From: Bacteroidales bacterium | Lineage (GTDB): Bacteria; Bacteroidota; Bacteroidia; Bacteroidales; BM520 | DNA length: 27,729 nucleotides | Direction of reading: 5' to 3' | Assembly: GCA_028701815.1 (NCBI GenBank) | Contig: JAQVPY010000003.1 | Span: 1 to 27,729, forward strand | Part shown: one piece after another, positions 1-7,643 of the stretch | Layout of the letters: each line of letters starts with the position of its first letter | How positions within the stretch are numbered: position 1 is the first letter of the stretch | The notes under the pieces: model-generated | What the model was told of the DNA's origin: nothing | Seen by the model: only the letters and a program-made list of their open reading frames with translations | Database searches by the model: none | Program-made: the position numbers and the translations under genes

Positions 1-15
1 AATTGTTTACGACTG

Positions 16-23
16 CAAAGATA
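16..23 (-). promoter_or_regulatory. Possible -7 box for a gene left of the window
   Basis: Read on the minus strand this is TATCTTTG, a match to the Bacteroidota -7 consensus TAnnTTTG. It lies just downstream of the stop of the AAA ATPase gene and points off the left edge, so it could drive the next minus-strand gene outside the window. No correctly spaced -33 TTTG was found. Confidence 0.3.
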
Positions 24-65
24 GACCATGACCTTAGGTACGAGTCAAGAGGTTTTTGAAAAAAA

Positions 66-1253
66 TTAATACAACATTCCAAATATCCAAAGAGGAATTT
101 TGTTTTTATGTCCAATTTCAATGTCATCAGCAACAATAAAACTGTTTGGAACAACTTTTATTTGGTCAAATGTTTTGTTTTTACCACCGACTTCAAATGT
201 ATACTGTTTCGCGACAAAATCACCTTGAGGGGCTAACACAACATCTGTAACAACATTCAACTGATTAACAAAAAACGTCTCTCGTACGCTACCGATATTT
301 ACATTCTCACTAAAAAGGTATGACAAATTCGTGTTATTTAATAATATTTTGTCAGGTTTGGTTAAATCACCAATAGTTTTGTTTTTATATGAGACCAGAT
401 TGAGCAGCTTTGCATTTGCTAATAAGGATAAGTACTTAAGAGTGTTTTTTCTGCTTGTGTCTATTGTTTCACTTAACTTCAGAATATTAGGTGTATACGG
501 CACTAATGTTGAAAGAATTGTCAATAATTTTTTCAATTTATAACGAGATTCAAATTCAATATTTTCAACAGCTGGAATGTCAACATCTATTACATTATTT
601 ATCGCTTCCTGCAATTTACTTTCATATTTTTTCAAGCCTTCTTTGTAAAACAAATAATAACCATTCTTTAAATATTTTTTAAACAAAGGCATTATCTTAA
701 TATCTGCAGTAATTTGAAAAGCGATATTTTGATGATTTTCAACTATGTCATTTAATGATAACACAGGATAATCTCTAATGCCTTCAAATTTCAAAAATTC
801 TCTAAAAGATAAACCATTCAAATTTTCATAAACAACTCTACGCGACAAATCAGCTGTTGATTTGTAAATTTGTAAAAGCGAAGAACCGGTAAATACTATT
901 TTTAACTTAGGAAAACTGTCATAAATATTTTTTATTTCGATTGCCCAATTCGGATAACGGTGAATTTCGTCTAAAAACAGATGCGTTCCGCCATTCATAT
1001 AAAATTCATCTGCCAATTCAAAAATAGTATGATTAGTAAACCATGTGTTGTCCAAACTTGCATAAAGAGCTTCGTCTTTATTTGAGAAAGAAGATTTGAT
1101 ATGTTGCAACAGCATTGTAGTTTTCCCTGTACCTCTTGCTCCGATGATGGCTATACACCGCTCATTCCAATCTATTGTTGAATGTAAATAACGAAATATT
1201 TTTGCATCGGTTTCTTGTAGTAATCGCAGATAAATTTTAATTAAGCTGTCCAT
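66..1253 (-). CDS. AAA-family ATPase (AAA_14/DUF4143-like)
   Basis: A 395-residue P-loop ATPase of the type common in Bacteroidota and archaea, usually annotated as AAA_14/DUF4143 or 'ATP-binding protein'. The Walker A motif GARGTGKT is at residues 38-45 and the Walker B motif HLFLDEIH at 91-98. A sensor-like FTGSS follows at 121-125, then DLSRR at 135-139 and LNGLSFREFL at 145-154, which are typical of this family. The C-terminal half (about 230-395) fits the winged-helix plus restriction-endonuclease-like fold described for the family, but I see no clear catalytic motif there. The biological role of these proteins is poorly known. The gene stands alone behind a striking palindrome at 1307-1342 and a -7 box at 1270-1277, which suggests tight control, possibly autoregulation. 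Length and motifs look intact. Confidence 0.85.
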   Translation of the reverse strand: MDSLIKIYLRLLQETDAKIFRYLHSTIDWNERCIAIIGARGTGKTTMLLQHIKSSFSNKDEALYASLDNTWFTNHTIFELADEFYMNGGTHLFLDEIHRYPNWAIEIKNIYDSFPKLKIVFTGSSLLQIYKSTADLSRRVVYENLNGLSFREFLKFEGIRDYPVLSLNDIVENHQNIAFQITADIKIMPLFKKYLKNGYYLFYKEGLKKYESKLQEAINNVIDVDIPAVENIEFESRYKLKKLLTILSTLVPYTPNILKLSETIDTSRKNTLKYLSLLANAKLLNLVSYKNKTIGDLTKPDKILLNNTNLSYLFSENVNIGSVRETFFVNQLNVVTDVVLAPQGDFVAKQYTFEVGGKNKTFDQIKVVPNSFIVADDIEIGHKNKIPLWIFGMLY

Positions 1254-1269
1254 AAAAGAATATTTTTTG

Positions 1270-1277
1270 CAAAGATA
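1270..1277 (-). promoter_or_regulatory. -7 box of the AAA ATPase gene
   Basis: TATCTTTG on the minus strand, a full match to TAnnTTTG, 16 nt before the ATPase start codon. No -33 TTTG was seen at the usual 19-21 nt spacing. A copy of the palindrome half-site (1279-1294) abuts the box, where a bound protein would block polymerase. Confidence 0.5.
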
Positions 1278-1278
1278 T

Positions 1279-1342
1279 AAAATGTTTCTTTCAAATAGCA
1301 GTTTTGACTAAAAAATGTTTCTTAAAAGAAACATTTTTTAGT
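1279..1342. repeat. 17-bp perfect palindrome plus a third half-site, candidate operator
   Basis: The arms 1307-1323 and 1326-1342 are exact reverse complements (left arm ACTAAAAAATGTTTCTT) around a 2-nt AA centre. A further half-site copy, AAAATGTTTCTTTC, lies at about 1280-1293, next to the -7 box of the ATPase gene. The spacing and repetition suggest a protein-binding operator. The element overlaps or abuts the 3' end of the protease remnant, so a role as a terminator for transcription coming from the right is the alternative. The T-rich arms are not GC-rich as a normal terminator would be. Confidence 0.6.
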
Positions 1343-1343
1343 A

Positions 1344-1647
1344 TTATCGTCCGAACATATTTATCAATCCGTGTAACAAGATTACAGAGAGTCAACATAT
1401 CCGAAGTGCCATAACGCAAACAACATGGTTGTTACTATATACGTTATCCATGATTTATTAAATACACTGTCAAGTTTATTCCATATATATTCTTTAAATA
1501 TCAATTCCTCAAATACCGGAACTATTATACTACTGTAAACAAGCAATATAATGGAATCATTTCCTTTATAAGAAAATAAAATAGATAAAACATCGTCTCA
1601 TTATCTTGCAATATTTTACTCAATGCTGGATAATTCGATTGATTCAT
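1344..1647 (-). pseudogene. Frameshifted remnant of a CPBP-family (CAAX/Abi) intramembrane metalloprotease
   Basis: No single frame is open, but joining three frames on the minus strand gives a recognisable CPBP protease core. From 1597 to 1382 one frame reads PVFEELIFKEYIWNKL, matching motif 1 (EExxxR, here with Lys for Arg), then LFALWHFGY, matching motif 2 (FxxxH), and stops at 1382-1384. A shift of frame continues with VILLHGLINMFGR, which carries the HxxxN of motif 3, and ends at 1344-1346. Upstream, a third frame starting at 1645-1647 gives MNQSNYPALSKILQDNETMF and a hydrophobic stretch; its membership of the gene is less certain. The N-terminal membrane helices of a normal 200-300-residue protein are missing. 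This is therefore a decayed gene, unless the shifts are sequencing errors. Confidence 0.62.
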
Positions 1648-1694
1648 CTCACGCAGATATAGTCGTTGGGTTTTTATGACCAAGCTCATAACGA

Positions 1695-2123
1695 CTATTT
1701 CACCGTTACTCTAAACTTGCATTTTTCGGCACCCGAAAGCACTGTTTCTATCGTTTCTACTTCGATGGTTTTGTCCGGCAAAAGATATTGCAGTACGAAT
1801 ATAATACTTTGTCGTGAACATTCGCAATGTACGGCTGATTTTACAAATCCTGCTTCGACTAACGGGCAGAAGCATTTCGGATAGCCCATCTCGTAAATCC
1901 GTCCGGGTTCAATGATGTCGGCATAGAAATATTCGGTGCGACCATATTTTTTGTATTGCGCATCTAAGCTGCAGCCACATTCTTCGAACTGGCGACGCAT
2001 TTCTTGTAACACAAAACCTTTTGCGCAATTTTCAGCACATTGACGGAAGACTTTTACCCGCTCTGCCTGCGGCAACTCTGCGATGCCGTCTTCCATAGTT
2101 CTAAAAAATTCTTTTTCGTTCAT
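1695..2123 (-). CDS. Cysteine-rich V4R/ATC-hydrolase-like protein, function unknown
   Basis: A 142-residue soluble protein with nine cysteines. They include the pairs C29/C33, CGC at 49-51, CFC at 84-86 and CEC at 100-102, and C135 in GAEKCKFRV. The layout YPKCFCPLV, then HCECS, then G-x-x-x-C-x-F resembles small V4R or L-2-amino-thiazoline-carboxylate-hydrolase-like proteins, where such cysteines may bind metal. This assignment is by pattern only. I start at 2123 rather than the in-frame ATG at 2141: a TAATTTTG -7 box at 2149-2156 would place transcription start almost on 2141. The gene is divergent from the lipoprotein at 2294. I cannot name a substrate. Confidence 0.7.
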   Translation of the reverse strand: MNEKEFFRTMEDGIAELPQAERVKVFRQCAENCAKGFVLQEMRRQFEECGCSLDAQYKKYGRTEYFYADIIEPGRIYEMGYPKCFCPLVEAGFVKSAVHCECSRQSIIFVLQYLLPDKTIEVETIETVLSGAEKCKFRVTVK

Positions 2124-2148
2124 AATGTTAAAACTTAACAAATAAGAG

Positions 2149-2156
2149 CAAAATTA
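2149..2156 (-). promoter_or_regulatory. -7 box for the cysteine-rich protein
   Basis: TAATTTTG on the minus strand, matching TAnnTTTG, 25 nt before the chosen start at 2123. No well-spaced -33 element is evident. It decides the start choice for the gene. Confidence 0.4.
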
Positions 2157-2198
2157 CAAAAAACGTTGAAAAAAACGCTCTATAAGCATAATTTCATG

Positions 2199-2206
2199 TA
2201 CTTTTG
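2199..2206 (+). promoter_or_regulatory. -7 box for the small lipoprotein
   Basis: TACTTTTG, matching TAnnTTTG, 87 nt before the lipoprotein start codon. It implies an untranslated leader of about 80 nt. No -33 TTTG lies at the expected spacing. Confidence 0.4.
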
Positions 2207-2293
2207 CCGTCGCGTTTTCGATCGCATAGTAATAAAATACAAACCTTAGGAAAACACATTGTTTAATAGTAATATTTAATCAACAAATTAATT

Positions 2294-2656
2294 ATGAAAA
2301 AGTTATTATTTTTCTTTCTGGCAATAATGCCGTTAATGTTTACAAATTGTAATAACAATACCGGAACCTACATGTTCCATTTTGCCACGGCCTTTCATTG
2401 CACCGGCTCCGTCTCTTCCGAAGAAGCAATACAAGAAATTCAGAGCAATTTCAACTTCTCCAAGACTTTTGAATATACCATGACTCGTGACGAGGCCATC
2501 GCTGCAGCGCAAACCGAATTTGACAATGCAATTTCCAAAATAACAAAAGATTACACCGATTATTTTACAGGAAGTAATTATGTAACCATTTCTATGGAAA
2601 TGTTTTATCCAGATGATTATGTTGTAGATTCAAAAACGTGGGGAAATATAGAATAA
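2294..2656 (+). CDS. Small predicted lipoprotein, unknown function
   Basis: A 120-residue protein. It begins with a lipoprotein signal peptide (KK, then a run of Leu/Phe) and a lipobox-like LMFTNC ending at Cys19, followed by an Asn-rich stretch typical of a Bacteroidota lipoprotein tail. The mature part of about 100 residues has no recognised domain. It is rich in Thr, Glu and aromatic residues, with one probable helix around residues 62-85 (TRDEAIAAAQTEFDNAISKI). It is likely anchored to the periplasmic side of a membrane. It stands alone, convergent with the MATE gene and 38 bp from it. I do not recognise a family. Confidence 0.72.
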   Translation: MKKLLFFFLAIMPLMFTNCNNNTGTYMFHFATAFHCTGSVSSEEAIQEIQSNFNFSKTFEYTMTRDEAIAAAQTEFDNAISKITKDYTDYFTGSNYVTISMEMFYPDDYVVDSKTWGNIE

Positions 2657-2694
2657 TTCTGTAATTCAGACAGTTGGTCAAAGATAGATAATCG

Positions 2695-4014
2695 CTATCT
2701 CGCGCAGCGCACCTTTAACCGCTTCATACTTTTTTGCATAAAGGCAAAACTTACAAAAAGGCAAAGTACTTCAGCAAGAGGCATACTCAGCCATATCCCG
2801 ATACTACCTATAAGCGGAGGCAATATTAATAAGAGGGCGACAGTAAAAACCGCCGATCTGCATAAAGCAATAACAGCTGATTCGACCGGTCTTTCCACTG
2901 CAGTATGAAAAGTTCCGGCTATGATGTTATAAAAAGAAAACAGATAATGTATTGTAACATAAGTGGTGGCGACGAAGGCTAATTGAAACAGGTCTTCATT
3001 ACTTCCTGTAAAAATTCTGATTATATGCCCTTTGGTAAATAATACTATTAAATATACTCCGATGCCTATACTCGCGCCAAAGGCCATAGCCACATTAAGT
3101 AATTTCTTAATATTATTCAAGTTCTTGGCCCCTAAATTATACGAAACTAAAGGATATAAGGCTTGTGACAATCCGAAGAGGGACATGGTTACAATCATGT
3201 TTATATAGAACACGATTGTCAGCGCAGCCACTCCCATCGCGCCTATATATTTCATCAGTATTATATTAAAAGCATACATTGAAACCGAAGCAGATACAGA
3301 TGTAATCATTTCGGAACTTCCGTTAAAATAGATGTTTTTAATATCATTCCATGTCCCTTTTATTTTTCCCATTTTAACAAAAGGGAAAAGAGTTATTGCC
3401 GCTGTACTGTTGGCGATACAGGTAGCAATTGCAGCGCCCCTCATCCCCCAGCCGAATTTCATAATAAACAGATAATCCAGCAGCACATTAACGCTCAGGC
3501 ATATACAGCCGCTGATAAGCACAAAGTTCGGTCTTCCGTTTAATCTTGTAAAAGCTTCCGTAAAATTAGGAATACAAAAAAAGACAGAAGCTATTAAAAT
3601 AGTCCTCAGGTAAGGTGTTATATACGGCATCAGCTCGTCGTTTGCGCCTAACAACCGGCACACAGCATTGAAGTCAACAAGAAACGCAAGGGAAATAACT
3701 GTTAACGTAACGATAAGCAGCACAAAAGTCATGGTTGTATATCCGCGTGCGTCATCATTTCTATTTTCTCCTTTAGCGATTCCCGTCAGCACAATCCCGC
3801 CCGCCACAATCATCAAGCATATACTTAAGATAAAGTTGATCAACGGCATAGCTAAATTCACTGCAGCAAGCCCCAACGGTCCGACACCTTTGCTAAGGAA
3901 TATCCCGTCAATCATAATCTGCATGGATACGATTAACATTCCGAGTATGCTGGGTATCGAAAATTTAAAAAACTGACGGGTAATATTATTATGACTTAAT
4001 GCTATTGATGCCAT
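2695..4014 (-). CDS. MATE-family multidrug/cation antiporter
   Basis: A 439-residue integral membrane protein with about 12 hydrophobic segments arranged as two homologous halves, the usual length and layout of MATE exporters. The start ITRQFFKFSIPSILGMLIVS, followed by DGIFLSKGVGPLGLAAVNLAMP, is a strong family signature. In the second half, GLSQALYPLVSYNLGAKN matches the conserved region at the start of the C-terminal lobe. The family exports drugs or metabolites using a Na+ or H+ gradient; the substrate cannot be predicted. It looks closer to the MepA/DinF-like bacterial group than to NorM, but that is a judgement by eye. The gene has its own -7 box at 4044-4051 and is separated from amt by a terminator. 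Confidence 0.92.
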   Translation of the reverse strand: MASIALSHNNITRQFFKFSIPSILGMLIVSMQIMIDGIFLSKGVGPLGLAAVNLAMPLINFILSICLMIVAGGIVLTGIAKGENRNDDARGYTTMTFVLLIVTLTVISLAFLVDFNAVCRLLGANDELMPYITPYLRTILIASVFFCIPNFTEAFTRLNGRPNFVLISGCICLSVNVLLDYLFIMKFGWGMRGAAIATCIANSTAAITLFPFVKMGKIKGTWNDIKNIYFNGSSEMITSVSASVSMYAFNIILMKYIGAMGVAALTIVFYINMIVTMSLFGLSQALYPLVSYNLGAKNLNNIKKLLNVAMAFGASIGIGVYLIVLFTKGHIIRIFTGSNEDLFQLAFVATTYVTIHYLFSFYNIIAGTFHTAVERPVESAVIALCRSAVFTVALLLILPPLIGSIGIWLSMPLAEVLCLFVSFAFMQKSMKRLKVRCAR

Positions 4015-4043
4015 CTCAAAAATTCACCTTTGAAAATGAGGTG

Positions 4044-4051
4044 CAAAGGTA
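4044..4051 (-). promoter_or_regulatory. -7 box of the MATE gene
   Basis: TACCTTTG on the minus strand, a full TAnnTTTG match, 29 nt before the MATE start codon. No -33 TTTG was found at 19-21 nt. Confidence 0.45.
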
Positions 4052-4169
4052 GTGATAATATTTGTAAGCGATTGTGTTCGTATCGCATGCTTTTTATTGT
4101 AATTTACTCTTATCCATATAAAAGAGTATAATAAGGCTTGGAGCTAAAATATAGGCTTTTCAACTAAAA

Positions 4170-4197
4170 AAGGTCGTCTAATAATACAGACGACCTT
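4170..4197 (-). terminator. Rho-independent terminator downstream of amt
   Basis: A perfect 10-bp stem, AAGGTCGTCT paired with AGACGACCTT, encloses an 8-nt loop. Reading in the minus direction it is followed by a run of T (CCTTTTTT), and it lies 43 nt past the amt stop codon. It separates amt transcription from the MATE gene. Confidence 0.85.
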
Positions 4198-4240
4198 GAA
4201 ATATTATGAAATGTGAAAATACTATTTTATAACAACTTTC

Positions 4241-5479
4241 TTACAAGCAACCTTCATCATAAGCTTTTTCGCCCATAATAGAGCTGTCTATACCTTCGAT
4301 CTCCTCTTTTTCGCTAACTCTTACAGGTGTAATTTTATTGATAAGCCAAAGAATAAGATATGTGAAAATGAAGCCATAAGCGGCAGCTAAAATGGCTGTA
4401 ATCAGTTCTTTTGTAAAGAAAATACTCGATCCGGTGATTAATCCGTTAGCGCCATTTGCATTCACTGAGGTAGTAGCGAAAACGCCCAAAAGTATCGTCC
4501 CAACAAAACCGCCAACTCCATGAACGCCCCAAACGTCTAACGCATCATCCCATTTACGGACGTTTTTCCATTCAACAGCTAAATAGCAGCACAAACTGGC
4601 GATAACACCTATAATAGGAGAAGCCCAGACCGGCACAAAACCTGCACAAGGTGTAATTGTTGCCAAACCAGCTATAGACCCTGTGAGTACTCCGACAAAT
4701 TTAGGTTTTCTGTTTCTTATCCATTCTATTACCAGCCACGTCACCAAAGCAAAAGACGCAGCAATATCCGTATTTAGGAAAGCCATTGTTGTAACAGAGT
4801 CGACACATAATTCGCTCCCCGCATTGAAGCCATACCATCCGAACCAGAGAAGTCCACTTCCTATAGCCACCAAAGGTATACTGTTAGGTGTTGAGTTTTT
4901 ATCAACACGAGCGCCAACATAAAACACGGAAGCCAGGGCTGCAAAACCTGCTAAGATGTGAACCACAATACCTCCGGCGAAGTCAAGAACACCCCACTCG
5001 GCTAAAAGACCTCCGCCCCATATCATGTGGCAGAAAGGATAATATACCAAAAATTGCCATAGAGTCAAAAAAATAAAATACGCCTTAAACGATATTCTAT
5101 TGACAAATGCTCCGGTAATCAATGCAGGGGTAATAATTGCAAACATCATCTGAAAAGAGATGAATACCAATTCGGGAATTTGACCGTTCCCTGCTAATGC
5201 TGTCGTTGAAGAGATACCTGACAAAAATGCCTTATCCAAATTTCCGAAAATACCCAAGAAATCCGTCCCGGAAGCCATGGTGCCACTAAAGCATAAGGAA
5301 TATCCGCAAACGAACCACAAAATGGTACTCCAACCCAAAGAGACAAAACTTTGAATCATAATGCCTAAAATGTTTCGCTTAGTAGCTAAGCCACCATAAA
5401 AAAAGGCCAAAGCGGGGGTCATCAACATGACCAGACTCGTCGACAGAAGCATAAATGCTGTTGAACCGGTATCAAACAT
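4241..5479 (-). CDS. amt: Ammonium transporter Amt
   Basis: A 412-residue inner-membrane channel of the Amt/Mep/Rh family with about 11 membrane segments and no cleaved signal peptide. Near the N-terminus are PALAFFYGGL (22-31) and GWSTILWFVCGYSL. The pore's twin histidines are His174 in GGIVVHILAGFAAL and His320 in DVWGVHGVGG. The periplasmic recruitment region CHMIWGGGLLAEWGVLDFAGG is intact. The family conducts ammonium or ammonia and is usually gated by a PII protein (GlnK). No glnK is adjacent here, which is atypical but not rare. The gene is divergent from a membrane-bound AraC-type regulator at 5639, which might control it. It has a -7 box at 5509-5516 and a terminator at 4170-4197, so it is probably monocistronic. 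Confidence 0.95.
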   Translation of the reverse strand: MFDTGSTAFMLLSTSLVMLMTPALAFFYGGLATKRNILGIMIQSFVSLGWSTILWFVCGYSLCFSGTMASGTDFLGIFGNLDKAFLSGISSTTALAGNGQIPELVFISFQMMFAIITPALITGAFVNRISFKAYFIFLTLWQFLVYYPFCHMIWGGGLLAEWGVLDFAGGIVVHILAGFAALASVFYVGARVDKNSTPNSIPLVAIGSGLLWFGWYGFNAGSELCVDSVTTMAFLNTDIAASFALVTWLVIEWIRNRKPKFVGVLTGSIAGLATITPCAGFVPVWASPIIGVIASLCCYLAVEWKNVRKWDDALDVWGVHGVGGFVGTILLGVFATTSVNANGANGLITGSSIFFTKELITAILAAAYGFIFTYLILWLINKITPVRVSEKEEIEGIDSSIMGEKAYDEGCL

Positions 5480-5508
5480 AACAATAACTTTTAGTTATTA
5501 ATTTTGTG

Positions 5509-5516
5509 CAAAATTA
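5509..5516 (-). promoter_or_regulatory. -7 box of amt
   Basis: TAATTTTG on the minus strand, matching TAnnTTTG, 29 nt before the amt start codon. A TTGC at 5532-5535 (minus reading) could be a poorly spaced -33 element, with a spacer of 16 nt rather than 19-21. Confidence 0.45.
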
Positions 5517-5611
5517 CAAGACATCATCTTTGCAACTGTCCGAATTTTGCAAAAAGATGTCTTATGGAAGAATCTTTACTGTCCAAATTTATTTTTTTTG
5601 CTGATTTTTTA

Positions 5612-5619
5612 TATTTTTG
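5612..5619 (+). promoter_or_regulatory. -7 box of the membrane-bound AraC-type regulator
   Basis: TATTTTTG, matching TAnnTTTG, ending 19 nt before the ATG at 5639. It lies inside the longer open frame that begins at 5504, so it supports translation from 5639 rather than 5504. Confidence 0.4.
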
Positions 5620-5638
5620 TCTCCCAAAAATATTGATA

Positions 5639-6394
5639 ATGAAGAGCATCGTTTTATTCCTTATGCGAACAATGACTATTTTACTGCTGATACTTACAAC
5701 TAACTCATTATTTGCACAGGGCAAATCAATTAAACGCATTGAAACTCAAGAACAGGAAGCCTACCGACTTTATCAGCAACGAGAATACAAAGAAGCTTGC
5801 GATATTTACATTCAGACGACTCAAGAACGTACTAACATTCAGACTTCAAAAATACATTTAGAGTTATTCATCTTTTTTCTGATTATTATAATAGGCTTCT
5901 TTTTGTATTTATATCTTGAGAAACAACGAGCATTTAAAAAATTAGTTAGTAAAAACATGCAATGCGCAGAGCGTACTATCACTTTGACCGGAACTCCTGC
6001 ATTTAACGCTATTACCGGCACTGACCCGAAAGATGAAAATCTTTTACGACAACTGCAGGAGCTCTTTGAACAGCAAAGAATTTTTGTAAATAAAGAGATA
6101 ACCCTTATTGATTTATCGAAGCAATTAGGCACAAATAAAACCACTTTGTCGCGAGTCATTAATACATATTTGCATAAAAGTCTACCCACCATTCTCAATG
6201 AATACAGGATAAATGAGGCGATAAAACTGCTAACAGATAAAAAGAATAATCGTTATAAAATGGAGGTGATCAGCGAGATGAGCGGTTATCATAATCGTCA
6301 GGCCTTTCACGCCGCTTTTAAAAAAGAAACCGGACTTACGCCTAACGATTTCAGAAAGTTGTCGCAAGAGAAAAACCTTAATGAAGAAATTTAA
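5639..6394 (+). CDS. Short membrane-anchored AraC-type transcriptional regulator
   Basis: The frame is open from 5504, but a start at 5639 gives a signal-peptide-like first segment (KSIVLFLMRTMTILLLILTTN, then SLFAQG) and follows a -7 box. The product is then 251 residues. Order of parts: the signal or first membrane segment; about 45 extracytoplasmic residues with one TPR-like helical hairpin (EAYRLYQQREYKEACDIYIQ); a second membrane helix (LELFIFFLIIIIGFFLYLYL); and a cytoplasmic AraC-type double HTH at about 150-240, ending GLTPNDFRKL. Bacteroidota regulators of this design normally carry several hundred residues of TPR sensor, so this one is strongly reduced. It is divergent from amt, a possible target (inference). 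Its 3' end overlaps the convergent glycosyltransferase gene by 17 bp. Confidence 0.82.
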   Translation: MKSIVLFLMRTMTILLLILTTNSLFAQGKSIKRIETQEQEAYRLYQQREYKEACDIYIQTTQERTNIQTSKIHLELFIFFLIIIIGFFLYLYLEKQRAFKKLVSKNMQCAERTITLTGTPAFNAITGTDPKDENLLRQLQELFEQQRIFVNKEITLIDLSKQLGTNKTTLSRVINTYLHKSLPTILNEYRINEAIKLLTDKKNNRYKMEVISEMSGYHNRQAFHAAFKKETGLTPNDFRKLSQEKNLNEEI

Positions 6395-7643
6395 GTTTTT
6401 CAATTACATCTACCGCTGTCCCAACTCCACCCAACGCCATCAAAGACCGTCCAGCATTACATGCGTTTTCTGAGAAAGTCCTGTCCTCACAAAAATACTT
6501 TATAATCTCCCGCAGAATTACAGCACTGAAATCGCGCTCGGTAAGCACAACTCCCGCCTTTAATCTCTCGACGGAAGCAGCGTTGTACTTACGTTCGAAA
6601 ACTCTCCCCGGACAAATAATCTGCGGCACTCCATTCAAAAGTCCGTCCATCACACTGTTTTGTCCCCCATGGTTGATAAAGGCGACTGTCTCCGGAAACA
6701 GTTTCCGGAAATCAAACCGATGTGCAACATGAATGTTGCCAATAATCTCCTCCTTTAATTGTTGCGAAGCAAGATAAATCTCATAGTGCGTGCCCGAGAA
6801 GGCTTTTGTCAGTTTGCGCAACTGCCTGCGAGCCGTTATGGTGCCGTTGCCCATATAAACAACGATTTTATTTTTGTCGCCGAAAGTATTTTTAAGACGG
6901 TCTTGCCCGTCTTTAGCTTTTACGGGTTCATGTTCGCCAATCGTAGCGGTTATGCCTTTTTCAGCATTATCCGCACAATTATATCTTTCTGCCACCACGG
7001 ATGACACAAACGGTCCTGTAAACACGACATTTTCACCTTTTATCGGTTCCAAGTCATAAGAACTCGGCACTATTTTCAAATCCGCCCAATCAAAAATCTC
7101 CAAAGAAGAGGTAACATCCGGCAAATTATTGGCTTTTAAATATTTTCGTACATAACGGGAATATTGGGGACTACTTGCATAAGATGTCTGCACGGGATAG
7201 CTAAACCCCGTAATGACAGGCTTGTTTTCGAGTCTTGCAGCAACGATGGCAGCAATTCTGAACTCCGCATAGACCACATCGGGATTAAAATGCCTGATAG
7301 CTTCTCTAACAGCTTCAACATCTTTTGGGAAATGTCGCTTACTAACGGCACCTACCAAGTTTAGGGCTTCTTCATAGCTATGAACGGTCTTCCTTTGCTG
7401 TATTCCAAGTTTCTGCGCATATCGGAACATCCGTTTTCCCAAACACATCGGCAGTCCTAACGGAGAAGGCACCGGCGCATAAAAATTCGACACGCCGTCA
7501 ATTGGTTTATAGTTAACATCTTCGGCAGCACAAAAAGCAACTTCATAACCTCGTTTCAAACATTCAAGGGCAAGTTTCGCGGCTCTCGAAAAGGGACCGC
7601 TTGTCTCGGCAACAGCTGCCATCGGTGCAATTAGTATTTTCAT
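6378..7643 (-). CDS. GT1-type glycosyltransferase (UGT/MGT-like)
   Basis: A 421-residue GT-B fold enzyme. The N-terminus KILIAPMAAVAETSGPFSRAA begins the acceptor-binding Rossmann half. The C-terminal half has VVYMGNGTIT, and the signature FINHGGQNSVMDGLLNGVP at 322-340 is the nucleotide-sugar-binding loop of the UDP-glucuronosyl/macrolide glycosyltransferase group. Such enzymes move a sugar from UDP- or dTDP-sugars to small hydrophobic acceptors. Neither donor nor acceptor can be predicted here. There is no signal peptide, so it should be cytoplasmic. It has the clearest two-part promoter in the window (7737-7767) and an 86-93 nt leader. It overlaps the tail of the AraC-type gene head-on, so the two transcripts are antisense at their ends. 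Confidence 0.85.
   Translation of the reverse strand: MKILIAPMAAVAETSGPFSRAAKLALECLKRGYEVAFCAAEDVNYKPIDGVSNFYAPVPSPLGLPMCLGKRMFRYAQKLGIQQRKTVHSYEEALNLVGAVSKRHFPKDVEAVREAIRHFNPDVVYAEFRIAAIVAARLENKPVITGFSYPVQTSYASSPQYSRYVRKYLKANNLPDVTSSLEIFDWADLKIVPSSYDLEPIKGENVVFTGPFVSSVVAERYNCADNAEKGITATIGEHEPVKAKDGQDRLKNTFGDKNKIVVYMGNGTITARRQLRKLTKAFSGTHYEIYLASQQLKEEIIGNIHVAHRFDFRKLFPETVAFINHGGQNSVMDGLLNGVPQIICPGRVFERKYNAASVERLKAGVVLTERDFSAVILREIIKYFCEDRTFSENACNAGRSLMALGGVGTAVDVIEKLKFLH

Noticed and set aside
2682..2700. Short hairpin AGATAG...CTATCT between the lipoprotein and MATE genes as a terminator
   Set aside because: The stem is only 6 bp, has no T-run in either direction, and overlaps the MATE stop codon.
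5504..5638. N-terminal extension of the AraC-type regulator (start at 5504)
   Set aside because: The extra 45 residues are not conserved-looking, a -7 box lies inside them, and the ATG at 5639 begins a normal signal-peptide-like segment.
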